DNA from: an uncultured Scytonema sp.
GTDB taxonomy: Bacteria; Cyanobacteriota; Cyanobacteriia; Cyanobacteriales; Nostocaceae
Assembly: GCA_937873135.1 (NCBI GenBank)
Contig: CALMVQ010000061.1
Location: 1 to 35,484 of the forward strand
Length of the DNA stretch: 35,484 bases
Direction: 5' to 3'
The position numbers were made by a program, and so were the translations under genes. The notes beneath the pieces are model-generated. The model saw nothing but the letters and a program-made list of their open reading frames with translations. It had not been told where the DNA came from and did not search any database. Of this stretch, positions 24,589 through 32,930 are shown piece by piece (positions within the stretch are counted from its first letter, which is position 1; every line of letters begins with the position of its first letter).

Positions 24589-25011
24589 GTTGAAGTGAGT
24601 AAGGGCTGCGCGGATCGCGATGAACCACACTGCGAGTGTGGCAAATAGGTAGAGGTAGAACCGAAGCATGATTAGATTGAATGTACAATGCACGGCGCTA
24701 TGTAATGTGCGAAATACAACAAAAAACCATGCGGCATTCACATACACGGTATCTACTTGCTTGGTGATGAACAGGTATAGCACGAGCGCATAGAAAAGTA
24801 CTGGAATCTCGAAAAGATTTTTTAGGTTATCTGATGGATTGGATACCTTTGGTGGCGAAATATTCGCTAGCGTGTCAGTTGCAGCAATGTCTTGCGGGCT
24901 AATCTTTTGGCTTGTGATGAAACTGATCCGGCGGATGTACATATACACCCAGACAACGAGTGTCAGAAACACTGTTGCGAAGAAGGGGCTGAAGATTGCA
25001 TCTTGTGTCAT
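24583..25011 (-). CDS. MAPEG family membrane protein
   Basis: 142 residues with four membrane segments (PFFATVFLTLVVWVYMYI; FEIPVLFYALVLYLF; VNAAWFFVVFRTLHSAVH; LYLFATLAVWFIAIRAAL). The NLKNLFEIPVLFYAL and WFFVVFRTLHSAVHCTFNLI motifs are diagnostic of MAPEG (membrane-associated proteins in eicosanoid and glutathione metabolism). Bacterial members may be glutathione transferases or peroxidases; this one's substrate is unknown. It is divergent from a LuxR-type regulator gene 196 bp away, which may control it. Confidence 0.85.
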   Translation of the reverse strand: MTQDAIFSPFFATVFLTLVVWVYMYIRRISFITSQKISPQDIAATDTLANISPPKVSNPSDNLKNLFEIPVLFYALVLYLFITKQVDTVYVNAAWFFVVFRTLHSAVHCTFNLIMLRFYLYLFATLAVWFIAIRAALTHFNI

Positions 25012-25207
25012 TTCTACCTCTTAAACTTGCTCATTCTGCTGATAGGTGGGCGATAGACTGCAACAGAGCTGCATTGAACGGATGAGATCGCGATCAATTT
25101 CCGAATTGATGGTCATATCAAGTGATTGTTAAGATTAAAGCTAATATAGGCTGAGTACAGATGATGCTTCTAGACCTCGATCGGGTACACTTGAGACAAC
25201 TTAACTT

Positions 25208-25948
25208 ATGACAAGTTCTTTAGGGCTTCTGTTTGAAGCCATCAAGCAAGCCCATAGCGAACATGACCTGCGATCGCAAATTGTGCCAAAAATTGGTGAG
25301 CATTTTGCAGCAAAACGATGTTCCATTTTTTTCTTCGACCAACTACCTTTAACAGATCCCAATCTTCAGAAAATATTAAAAATTGCACTCTCCATCGAAC
25401 ATAATCCTGTGGCGCGTTATTTGGTGGAGCGTCATGCTCCTGTCCACGAAGCATTAGTGACATCACCCAAGGCTTGGCAATTAATCTGTCCCCGTCCAGA
25501 TCATTGGCATGTGATGGCAGGACCAATCATAAATCTTGCTCAAATAGTGGGTGTTGTAGGCTGCACACGTGAAAAGTCAAGGCCTGCCTTTGATAACCAA
25601 AATCTAGTCGATTTGAGTGCCATCTGCTTGCACTTATCCGTTTGGGCTGCGATAGTGCGTTCACAAACTGTTTCTGTAGGAACGCTTCCCCCCTCCTTCA
25701 GAACTAATCGCCTAACATCTCGGGAATTACAAATTGCTGAGTTGGTTGCTTTGGGGCGAACTAATGCAGAAATTGGGACTGAACTTTGGATCACTAAAAA
25801 TTCTGTCAAGCAAGCTTTAAAGCGAATGTTTCGTAAGCTTAAGGTTTCGTCGCGTGCACAGATGGTTGCACAACTTTCAGCTACCAGACATGATTCACCG
25901 GAGGGAAACTTAGCTTCATTTAATTTGGTGCTGAACTCTCACCAATAA
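25208..25948 (+). CDS. LuxR-type transcriptional regulator with GAF-like sensor domain
   Basis: 246 residues. The N-terminal ~150 residues look like a GAF-type sensory domain (IVPKIGEHFAAKRCSIFFFDQ; VMAGPIINLAQIVGVVGCTR). The C-terminal helix-turn-helix is of the LuxR/FixJ type: LTSRELQIAELVALGRTNAE, then IGTELWITKNSVKQALKRMF, then RKLKVSSRAQMVAQ (about 168-222). It should bind DNA in response to an unknown small molecule or redox signal. It is divergent from the MAPEG gene, the most likely target. No phosphoacceptor receiver domain is present. Confidence 0.88.
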   Translation: MTSSLGLLFEAIKQAHSEHDLRSQIVPKIGEHFAAKRCSIFFFDQLPLTDPNLQKILKIALSIEHNPVARYLVERHAPVHEALVTSPKAWQLICPRPDHWHVMAGPIINLAQIVGVVGCTREKSRPAFDNQNLVDLSAICLHLSVWAAIVRSQTVSVGTLPPSFRTNRLTSRELQIAELVALGRTNAEIGTELWITKNSVKQALKRMFRKLKVSSRAQMVAQLSATRHDSPEGNLASFNLVLNSHQ

Positions 25949-26163
25949 CCTTTTGGTTGTGTCCCCAATGACCAACCAGCTGCATAACAGCGTTCTTCCG
26001 TCTGCTGCATTGGGGTTGTTAGCTGGCTGGCTGTAAGACGGGTTTCCCGCGCCCAGGCGACTGGCGTGGTGGGGTGCAATGTCTACAGAAATTATGGTTA
26101 ATTAACAGGACATAATATTATACAGAATTTTTCCGTTTATCTCAGCAGGGACGCATTTTTAAA

Positions 26164-26184
26164 GACGCGATATAGTATCGCGTC
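26164..26184. terminator. Hairpin between luxR-type gene and nrdB (GACGCGATA repeat)
   Basis: GACGCGATA and TATCGCGTC pair perfectly over 9 bp with a TAG loop, between two convergent genes. GAGACGCG...GCGTCTC hairpins are a dispersed palindrome type; a diverged one occurs near 31077-31102. Confidence 0.6.
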
Positions 26185-26217
26185 TCTACATCTAAACCAG
26201 TTTTTTATAAACGCCTC

Positions 26218-27666
26218 TTAGAAATCATCCCAACCTTCAACACTAGAGGACATGACGTAACTAGTTACACTTGCTTCAAAGAAGTTTGCCTTCGTATTTG
26301 CTTCTTTTTTAGTATCAGAGAAACGTTCCAAGTGAGCATAAGGGCTTTTCTTGTAAATAGCTTCAGGAAATAATGGATCTAAACCGATCGCCTTCAAGCG
26401 AGTATTTGCCAGATATTTTGTGTACTGTTCTGTACTATCTGTCGTAATGCCAAGAATATCATCTCCGACAATATGTCCTGTCCATTTGCATTCATGCTCT
26501 ACAGCGATCGCAAACATTTCATAGATTTGTTCACGGCTGTGGGGGAAAATTTGCATCGCTTCTGGAATCAATTTTTGATACAGCCGCACATGGGAGAGTT
26601 CATCTCGGTTAATCATTCTAAAGATATCAGCACTCCCAGACATGAGCATCCGTGAGGACAGATTGTAGAAAAATATAAACCCGTTATAGAAATACAATCC
26701 TTCCAACAAGTAATCTGCTAACAGTGATACGAAATAATTCTCTGGTGTCGGGTTATCGACATACTTTTGGTAGAGTCTAGCAATGAATTCGCATCGTTGT
26801 TTGAGAACGCGATCGCGCCGCCAAAAATCGTAGACATGTGTACGGCGATCACTTGGAATCACCGTTTCAATGATGTATTGATAAGACTGATTGTGCATAG
26901 CCTCTTGTGAAATTTGTTCCGCCATACACAGGGCAATTTCGGGTGCGGTAACGCTGTTTTTAATGTGAGGCACATTGCAGGTTTGTACGGAATCGAGAAA
27001 CGTGAGGTAGCTGAGGATGCCATCAAATGCACGTCGTTCCCCAGGCGTGAGATTGACATAATCTGTCACGTCTGGAGTAATATCAATCTTTTCGGGACAT
27101 TACGTTCAGCAAAGTTCGCTACACTCTGCCCGCTTTTCAAGCTGCTACATGTCACCATGTAGATCGGACTATATCATCATCCTCTGATTAGAGGAGTCCC
27201 CCGCTTCGACAGTCAATCGCTTACTGTCTACTCTACTGCAAGCCAAGGCTTGCCTTTAGATAGTCTCTACACCTTCCGACTTTCTGGTCGGCTTGGCACG
27301 GTATTGTCTGTGATGTAATATTCGGTTGCAATACTAGCACAAAAGGATACATTGGTCAAGTTCCTTTAACACTTTATCTTTTTCTATAAAAGATATGCTT
27401 TGCTTCAATTATAGAAAGTTTTCCTGCACTAAAAATTACAGAGTTCCACCGTTTTCAGGGGATTTAGTCTGGACTACCTAGTTAATCCAGAAGTTCTCGC
27501 GCATTTGACGGTAGAGAGACACAGCCCACGAGTAGCGAACATCATTTAATTGCATTAAATTCGTAGTCTCCCCGAACCATATCAAACGGTTTCCTGTATC
27601 ATCACTCCCATTCGGATTGAAAACGGGATTAATCGGCATTAAGGATTGTCTTTTTGTTTGGTACAT
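26218..27666 (-). CDS. nrdB: Class I ribonucleotide reductase beta subunit, split by a group I intron
   Basis: Two exons: 27666-27485 and 27097-26218 (minus strand), joining in frame to 353 residues; codon 61 (ATT, Ile) is split AT|T, giving ENFWI-PEKIDITPDVTDY. Unspliced RNA stops two codons after the junction, so splicing is required. The metal and radical residues are present: Asp96 (FLDSVQ), Glu126, His129 and Tyr133 (QEAMHNQSY), Glu193 (LLEGLYF), Glu227 and His230 (RDELSH). Tyr133 is the expected tyrosyl radical. The C-terminal SSVEGWDDF is the tail that docks on NrdA. It supplies the radical for making deoxyribonucleotides without B12. It follows nrdA by 100 bp. No strong ribosome site is seen. 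Confidence 0.92.
27098..27484 (-). ncRNA. Group I self-splicing intron in nrdB
   Basis: 387 nt with no reading frame for a homing endonuclease. P1: the 5' exon end TCTGGAT pairs with the internal guide GTCCAGA, giving a U-G wobble at the 5' splice site (27485/27484). P7: GACTAT in AGGTGTAGAGACTATC (R) pairs with ATAGTC in GATATAGTCC (S). GTGCCAAGCC before R is a Q-like element. P8: CCTCT-AATC-AGAGG. P9: CTACATG-GTGA-CATGTAG with a GNRA tetraloop. The last nucleotide is G (27098), as required. It splices nrdB in frame. Group I introns are known in RNR genes of phages and some bacteria. Confidence 0.92.
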
Positions 27667-27706
27667 TTTAATTCAGTTTTGATTAGTTTTCATCCCCGGC
27701 TTAAAT

Positions 27707-27741
27707 CAGTTATCAGTGAGGAATGATATAACTGATAACTG
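27707..27741. repeat. Hairpin in the nrdA-nrdB spacer
   Basis: CAGTTATCAGT and ACTGATAACTG form an 11-bp perfect stem with a 13-nt loop, followed by more CTGATTACTGATGACTG repeats. This TCAGTTATCAGT type of short repeat could attenuate nrdB relative to nrdA. Confidence 0.5.
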
Positions 27742-27766
27742 TTTACTGATTACTGATGACTGGTGT

Positions 27767-30022
27767 TCAGCTTGCACAAGCAACACATTGCTCGTTCGAT
27801 TCAGTGAAACTATCTTTCTGCACAGTGCGAATGTAGTAGATTGCTTTACAACCCAATTTCCAAGCCAGCATTAGGGTTTCAAAAATATCTTTAGCCGTGA
27901 GACTGCGCTCAGGTTCATCAGGGAAATAGACTCCAGCGTTCAGGTTAAACAGCAGTTCCATAGAAATTCCAGTGTCGATCCATTGTTGAATTGCGGCGAT
28001 CGCTCTCACCACTTTTTTCTGATCCATTGTCTTATTTTCGACATAGAACCATAAATTGTCACGAATGTAAGGCGGTGCGATAGGGACAGTACCTTTTGCC
28101 CATTGTTCATAGAAGAATTTACTGTAAACGGGCAAGACACTGGCTGTACAACCCTGAACTAAAGATGAAGAAGTGTTGGGTGCGATCGCAGTAATATGTG
28201 AATTGCGAATACCATGTTGTTTGATATCCTGACTGAGTTGTAAAAAGCGTTCTGGTTGACTTGCGTGTTGCTTAAACCAATCCACAGGCTTTGCTCCTAT
28301 TAAATGTCCCTTGCTCCATTCACTACCCGCAAAAGCAGGATAAGCACCACGTTCCTTCGCCAGTTCCATCGATGCTGCGGTGCAATAATAACCCATATCT
28401 TCAAATAAATCACTGATTTCCTGAAGATGGGTAAAGGTGAGATGACGTTTTGCCAGCCAGTCGGCTAATCCCATAAAGCCTACCCCAATTGTGCGGTATT
28501 TAGTGTTATGGGTAGCACTAGCAGCAAACGGCGGTGAGGTGAGCTCAATCGTGTTGTCTAATATACGTACTGCAATCTGACTTATCTCGGTCCGGTGTTC
28601 ATCTTTGAGGTTGGCGAGATTCAGACTTACGAGATTACACGTATGTGCTTCTTCACCAGGTTTCACATTTGACCATGATTCTTGGCAGAGGTTTCCACTA
28701 GGAATATAGCCCTCATGCTGATTAGGGTTAGCTCGGTTCACAGTATCTTTGAACCATACGTAAGGCATCCCAGTTTCTAATTGGGTTCGCATCACCTGTT
28801 TGAATACTAGACGAGCATTCACTCGTTTGTAAAGTGTAATCTCACTTTCTAAACTAGCTTCAATTTGATGATAAGCACTCTCAAATGCTTCACCCCATAA
28901 TTCTGCCAGTTCGATGCCTAAACGAGTTCGCACCTCATAGGGATCAACTAATGTCCATTCTGTATCTGCTGCTACTCGCCGCATAAATTCGTCACTGACA
29001 ACTAGTTGCGGAAACACGTCATAAGCTTTGCGTCTTTGATCCCCATTCTCTGTTTGCATTTCCAAAAATTCAGGTAAATCCAAATGCCAAACATCCAGAC
29101 TCACGGTGACAGCACCTGCTCTACGCCCACCTTGATTAACTGCGATCGCCGTATCATTCAACAACTTAATCCAAGGAACAACACCACCTGATGCATTGGC
29201 TTTGCCCATTACCCAACTGCCTGTTGCCCGAATGCGAGATAGATTCACGCCTACACCGCCGCCATTTTTGGAAATACGAGCCGCATCATGAATACCGCCA
29301 AAGATGCTTTCCAAATTATCATCCATCGCCGTAATGAAACAACTAGCTAGTGTTCCATTGGGAATTCGTAAGTTCGCTAAAATGGGCGTTGCTAAAGATA
29401 TTTGACGACGGGCGATCGCTTCATAAAATTTATGCGCCCAGGTTAATCTATTTTCTGGTGCTTCCACGGAGGCAAGTAAAAGCGCACATGTCAAAAAGGC
29501 TTCTTGAGGCAACTCATTTGATAGGAGATATCGCTTCGTGAGCAACACGGCTCCCGCGTAGTCATAATCTGTATCCCAATCAGGATTGATCCAGGTGTTA
29601 GCAATCTCTAACTCTACGTCCGTGTATATCTTGATGCGGCGATCATATTGTCCTTCCAGAACTTTGGCTTGTACAGTCCGAGCATATTGCCCGTATTGAT
29701 AGCCACGACTAACTTTAGTATCTTTCCACAAACTCCAAATATGTAAGCGCCCTGCCACTTGCCGCCAATCAGGTTCTTCGGGACTACACAAATCCAAGGC
29801 ACAGCGAATCAAATTATCTTGAATTTCTCGTGTGGTAATACCAGAACGTAATCGAGTTGTAACTCCCGCTTCTAGGGCAATAGAATTTGCTTGCATTTGG
29901 CGACAAGCCCAATTAACCACCGTGCGAATCTTATTAATTTCTAACGGCATCGTCGAACCATCACGACGAACAACATGGATATCCGTTGTGGAGTCAAGTG
30001 AGAGAGTGGATGGAGCTTGCAT
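27767..30022 (-). CDS. nrdA: Class I ribonucleotide reductase alpha (catalytic) subunit
   Basis: 751 residues. The N-terminal ATP-cone (VVRRDGSTMPLEINKIRTVV) gives allosteric activity control. The first active-site Cys is in TLASCFITAMDD, and ISKNGGGVGVNLSRIR is a conserved loop. The catalytic motif GNLCQES (Asn, Cys, Glu) is near residue 440, followed by HTCNLVSLNLANL with the second redox Cys. The radical-relay Tyr pair and the C-terminal CVACAS (CxxC, last five residues) are present. It reduces ribonucleoside diphosphates using the radical from NrdB. Many cyanobacteria rely on the B12-dependent class II enzyme, so this class I pair may be a B12-free alternative. Riboswitch 4 lies upstream but points away from it. 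Confidence 0.96.
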   Translation of the reverse strand: MQAPSTLSLDSTTDIHVVRRDGSTMPLEINKIRTVVNWACRQMQANSIALEAGVTTRLRSGITTREIQDNLIRCALDLCSPEEPDWRQVAGRLHIWSLWKDTKVSRGYQYGQYARTVQAKVLEGQYDRRIKIYTDVELEIANTWINPDWDTDYDYAGAVLLTKRYLLSNELPQEAFLTCALLLASVEAPENRLTWAHKFYEAIARRQISLATPILANLRIPNGTLASCFITAMDDNLESIFGGIHDAARISKNGGGVGVNLSRIRATGSWVMGKANASGGVVPWIKLLNDTAIAVNQGGRRAGAVTVSLDVWHLDLPEFLEMQTENGDQRRKAYDVFPQLVVSDEFMRRVAADTEWTLVDPYEVRTRLGIELAELWGEAFESAYHQIEASLESEITLYKRVNARLVFKQVMRTQLETGMPYVWFKDTVNRANPNQHEGYIPSGNLCQESWSNVKPGEEAHTCNLVSLNLANLKDEHRTEISQIAVRILDNTIELTSPPFAASATHNTKYRTIGVGFMGLADWLAKRHLTFTHLQEISDLFEDMGYYCTAASMELAKERGAYPAFAGSEWSKGHLIGAKPVDWFKQHASQPERFLQLSQDIKQHGIRNSHITAIAPNTSSSLVQGCTASVLPVYSKFFYEQWAKGTVPIAPPYIRDNLWFYVENKTMDQKKVVRAIAAIQQWIDTGISMELLFNLNAGVYFPDEPERSLTAKDIFETLMLAWKLGCKAIYYIRTVQKDSFTESNEQCVACAS

Positions 30023-30078
30023 ACAAGATAATGATGAATTGTAGAAAAAGCAATTGCCAGAATTGAAAACAATTATTA

Positions 30079-30190
30079 ACTAGTACATGGGGCGTGGAAA
30101 TCAACCTACCATTCACTCATTGCGCCTCAAGGCTTGCAACTCAGGCTTTTTTAATTTTTCACTTTTCATTTTTAATTCCGCTTAGTGGTG
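30079..30190 (+). repeat. Degenerate CTAGTAC-type repeat upstream of nrdA
   Basis: ACTAGTACATGGGGCG at the left, then CATTCACTCATT, AAGGCTT and a TTTTTAATTTTTCACTTTTC tract ending TTAATTCCGC. It resembles family A but lacks the right-hand ACTAGT. It lies between nrdA and riboswitch 4. Confidence 0.35.
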
Positions 30191-30418
30191 CTTGGTTTGG
30201 CAACGTGGAAAACTTGCCAGCGATCGCTATGTCCTCAAACGCTGGTAACTCTAAAAGTTCCTTAGGCTTAAAAATTGCCAGAAGAATTGTCACAGAGCCA
30301 TTGCGAGCAAGTTTTGGTAAAAGATCAAACTTACCCCAATTCATGACGCATGTCAGTATAGATCGACCGTTGAATTTTACGCAAGCAAATCACAGTTGTG
30401 TTAATATTCAAAGTAATC

Positions 30419-30569
30419 TCGGTTCTAGTGGGGAACAGCCGCTAGAGGAAACGGGGAAAGTCCGGTGTAAATCCGGCACTGTCCCGCAGCTGTAATCAAG
30501 GTTTTCCTTGTGAGTCAGAACGCCCGCCGAAGTTGACTTGTAAATTTTTTACATCTGCGAGGCACAGAT
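30419..30569 (+). promoter_or_regulatory. Cobalamin riboswitch (copy 4)
   Basis: Complete aptamer: TCGGTTCTAGTGG, core GAGGAAACGGGGAAAG, TCCGGTGTAAATCCGG, CACTGTCCCGCAGCTGTAAT, AAGG/CCTT peripheral stem, GAGTCAGAACGCCCGCCGA, then the hairpin ATCTGCGAGGCACAGAT. Here the ATG at the hairpin end has become ATA; the next ATG is 11 nt later (30580). It reads away from nrdA; the first sizeable plus-strand gene is 632 bp downstream (31201). Confidence 0.93.
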
Positions 30570-30579
30570 AGGTATTTTT

Positions 30580-30669
30580 ATGAACATTTATACAATTACT
30601 AAGCTTTACATTCTCATAGTCCCACAGATCAAGACGCTACAGATAAAGGCTTTCTCTCAAGGGCAGTAG
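30580..30669 (+). CDS. Short reading frame after riboswitch 4
   Basis: 29 codons (MNIYTITKLYILIVPQIKTL ... FSQGQ). The start is displaced compared with the other riboswitches because the hairpin-end ATG is lost; the GAGG is 17 nt before this ATG, too far for good use. It may be a decayed version of the same arrangement. Confidence 0.25.
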   Translation: MNIYTITKLYILIVPQIKTLQIKAFSQGQ

Positions 30670-30735
30670 GCGATTAACTAATGGTACAAATTGCGTCTTG
30701 AGAGGCAGCGATGGTGAGAGCTACTGCCTATGAGA
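30655..30735 (+). repeat. Long imperfect inverted repeat downstream of riboswitch 4
   Basis: CTCTCAAGGGCAGTAG (30655-30670) and CTACTGCCTATGAGAG (30720-30735) are complementary at 14 of 16 positions around a 49-nt loop. It may be part of the riboswitch expression platform, a structured RNA, or a MITE remnant. Confidence 0.45.
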
Positions 30736-31200
30736 GTATTTTGGAAAATCATCGCAGCAATTGCGAAACGCTGTATTAACTAACAGATGGAGGCTATTTC
30801 AGACAGATAAGAAATAAAGTTATGACGTAGACAGTCCTGCTGTTGCCACTCTCGGAAAAATGCCCAATTACTCATGGGAATCACTAATTTATCCGTCCTA
30901 AAATTCGGATAAATTATGATGAGCGGTTAAAAACTCGTCTTTTGAAAGAGGTGATTACATCAATTTAAAAATATGATTGATGCCGCCAAACTTTCACTCC
31001 TAAGAAGTAAATATTACAAAGGCAAACTATAGCGGCTTTCATTTGAATCACAGACATTTTCAAAAAGTAAATATAGAGACGCGCTGCTTTATTGCGTCTC
31101 TGAAAGCGCGTATTGCACGCAATGCGTCTAAGCGCTATAAATTTATACCTCAATCTGTGCAACGCCATTTACTGTGTTTGATCCCCCGAAGGAGGTATCA
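30736..31200. other. Intergenic, no gene recognised
   Basis: No supported gene. It includes GAGACGCGCTGCTTTATTGC then GTCTC (about 31076-31102), a hairpin-forming dispersed repeat related to that at 26164. The end carries the AAGGAGGT ribosome site for the gene at 31201. Confidence 0.4.
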
Positions 31201-31671
31201 ATGAGTGATACGAACGATGCTTTGGAGTGGCAGCAAGGCTTGATTGCCACAAATCTGTTGATGATTGGTTACAACGCCTGGGTGGGGTATTTGGGAGGCG
31301 AAGGCGGTGTCATCGTTTGCAGCACCAATTGCCCTGCAATTGGTGTGGCAGGGGAAACCTTTAAGGTTCATTTCATACCACGAAGTCGTCTAGCTGCTTT
31401 CTTAAATGCTTGGTTAGCCGCTCCCGACACCGTAATTCTGCGCCATCATTTTATGAATGCTCACATCTTGGAAGCCGTCGATACTTACGATCCGACTACC
31501 GAAGTCTTGTTATTTCTGGAATCTTTTAACCAAGCCACGTTCTTTTACCTGAAAAACCTACCCATTACCCCACCCCAATGCTATGAACAAGTCTGCAAAA
31601 CATGGACAGAATTTCAGCCTCAGCCCAATCTTTCAGGAGATACAAATGCCAACGATCTCACTTACGGATAG
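31201..31671 (+). CDS. Protein of unknown function downstream of riboswitch 4
   Basis: 156 residues; the strong AAGGAGGT 6 nt before the ATG at 31201 decides this start over an upstream one. No signal peptide; one moderately hydrophobic stretch with Gly-rich WVGYLGGEGGVIV, a CSTNCP motif, then RLAAFLNAWLAAPDTVILRH. The C-terminal part (VDTYDPTTEVLLFLESFN, FFYLKNLPITPPQCY) resembles the unknown protein at 12906-13370. The family is not recognised. It is the first real gene after riboswitch 4, so B12 regulation is possible. Confidence 0.6.
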   Translation: MSDTNDALEWQQGLIATNLLMIGYNAWVGYLGGEGGVIVCSTNCPAIGVAGETFKVHFIPRSRLAAFLNAWLAAPDTVILRHHFMNAHILEAVDTYDPTTEVLLFLESFNQATFFYLKNLPITPPQCYEQVCKTWTEFQPQPNLSGDTNANDLTYG

Positions 31672-31863
31672 ATAGGGTTCCGCAAATTTCTGATCCGCAC
31701 CGTATTGATCTGCTGGAAGGCGATCACCAGAGCGTTCGGTAGCGCTTGTGCTTCAGAGCCGACGGAATAGCTATCAAGCAAAAACGCTCGATTGGGCGAT
31801 CGCCCAATCAACCACTCATCGCGTGATAATCACAATGCCTTGTGAGATTCAAATTTATGATCA

Positions 31864-32688
31864 ATGTCCTTTGATAACCTCTGCAAACTACTGTCCGAAA
31901 AACATCCCATTACTTTTGCTAGTTGGGTTTTGGGTACACCGCAAACCAATGCCAAAGTCCTGAAAACCGAATTAAGCATTGAACCGATTCGTGCTGATTA
32001 TGTAACATTTTTACAACGACAAGAACGCATTCTCCACTTGGAATTTCAAACTAAGCTAGAATCCACACCACCCTTACCCCTGCGGATGCTAGATTATTGG
32101 GTACGGTTGTATCGTTTGTATCGTCTGCCAGTGACGCAAGTTGTCATATTACTACTTCCCCCGGCACAAGAATTGGTGATCGAAACTGCCTTCAGCGTCG
32201 AAACCACCCGTCACGAATATCGAGTGATTTCTCTGTGGGAGGAAAATCCGGAAACATTGCTCAATAACCCAGCTTTGTTACCATTAGCACCACTAGCCGC
32301 AACGACGCAACCCCAAGCCTTGTTACAACAAGTTGTGAGAAAAATTAATCAACTTGAGATAGGGCAACGAGCAGAAATTTCCGCCTACACTCAAATTTTA
32401 GCCGGGTTAAAATATAAAAAGGACTTGATTCGACAACTATTTCGGGAGGGTATGATGCGCGAGTCGCTAATTTATCAAGAAATCCTCACTGAAGGACGAC
32501 TTGAAGGAGAACAACGAGAACGATCGCTCATTCTCCGTCAACTAACTAGACAGGTGGGAGAAATACCTCAAGAAGCATTAAAGCGTATTGAAACTCTCTC
32601 CATCGTACAATTAGAAAATCTTGGTGAAGCATTATTAAATTTTCAGGCAGGCGCAGATTTAGAAGCCTGGTTAAGTGCATTAGATTAG
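31864..32688 (+). CDS. Rpn/PD-(D/E)XK family nuclease with DUF4351, copy 1
   Basis: 274 residues. The N-terminal PD-(D/E)XK-like core has Asp45 (RADYVTFL) and the E-x-Q pair Glu60/Gln62 (LHLEFQTK), then MLDYWVRLYRLY and VVILLLP, typical of the Rpn / PDDEXK_2 recombination-promoting nuclease group that is widespread in cyanobacteria. The C-terminal ILRQLTRQVGEIPQEALKRI, then ETLSIVQLENLGEALLNF, is a DUF4351 domain (about 224-270). Rpn proteins cut DNA and stimulate recombination; the role in the host is not settled. It is exactly duplicated at 32931. There is no clear ribosome site. Confidence 0.85.
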   Translation: MSFDNLCKLLSEKHPITFASWVLGTPQTNAKVLKTELSIEPIRADYVTFLQRQERILHLEFQTKLESTPPLPLRMLDYWVRLYRLYRLPVTQVVILLLPPAQELVIETAFSVETTRHEYRVISLWEENPETLLNNPALLPLAPLAATTQPQALLQQVVRKINQLEIGQRAEISAYTQILAGLKYKKDLIRQLFREGMMRESLIYQEILTEGRLEGEQRERSLILRQLTRQVGEIPQEALKRIETLSIVQLENLGEALLNFQAGADLEAWLSALD

Positions 32689-32930
32689 CATTTCGGCGCA
32701 TCATCAACACTCCTCCCCTTGTTTTGTAGTTCTTTTTTGTGATCCGCACCGCATAAAGATTGTCAAGAGGGTGGAAGGCGTTGCCCCAAGCCACGGCGCA
32801 CATCCGTAGCGCTTATGATTCATACCCGACGGAATAGCTATCAAGCAAAAACGCTCGATTGGGCGATCGCCCAATCAACCACTCATCGCGTGATAATCAC
32901 AATGCCTTGTGAGATTCAAATTTATGATCA

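Noticed and set aside
26218-27069. nrdB as a stand-alone 283-codon gene starting at GTG 27069
   Set aside because: The frame lacks the first 70 residues, which are encoded upstream in 27485-27666, and a complete group I intron joins the two parts.
27120-27140. CTCTGCCCGC near nrdB as a possible riboswitch piece
   Set aside because: It lies within the group I intron and no other riboswitch element surrounds it.
30094-30495. 133-codon plus-strand frame upstream of riboswitch 4
   Set aside because: It runs through a dispersed repeat and then through the riboswitch aptamer itself, and has no ribosome site.
31748-31963. 71-codon frame repeated at 32815 ahead of each Rpn gene
   Set aside because: It overlaps the Rpn start in another frame and has no ribosome site or family; its duplication is explained by the 1067-bp repeat.
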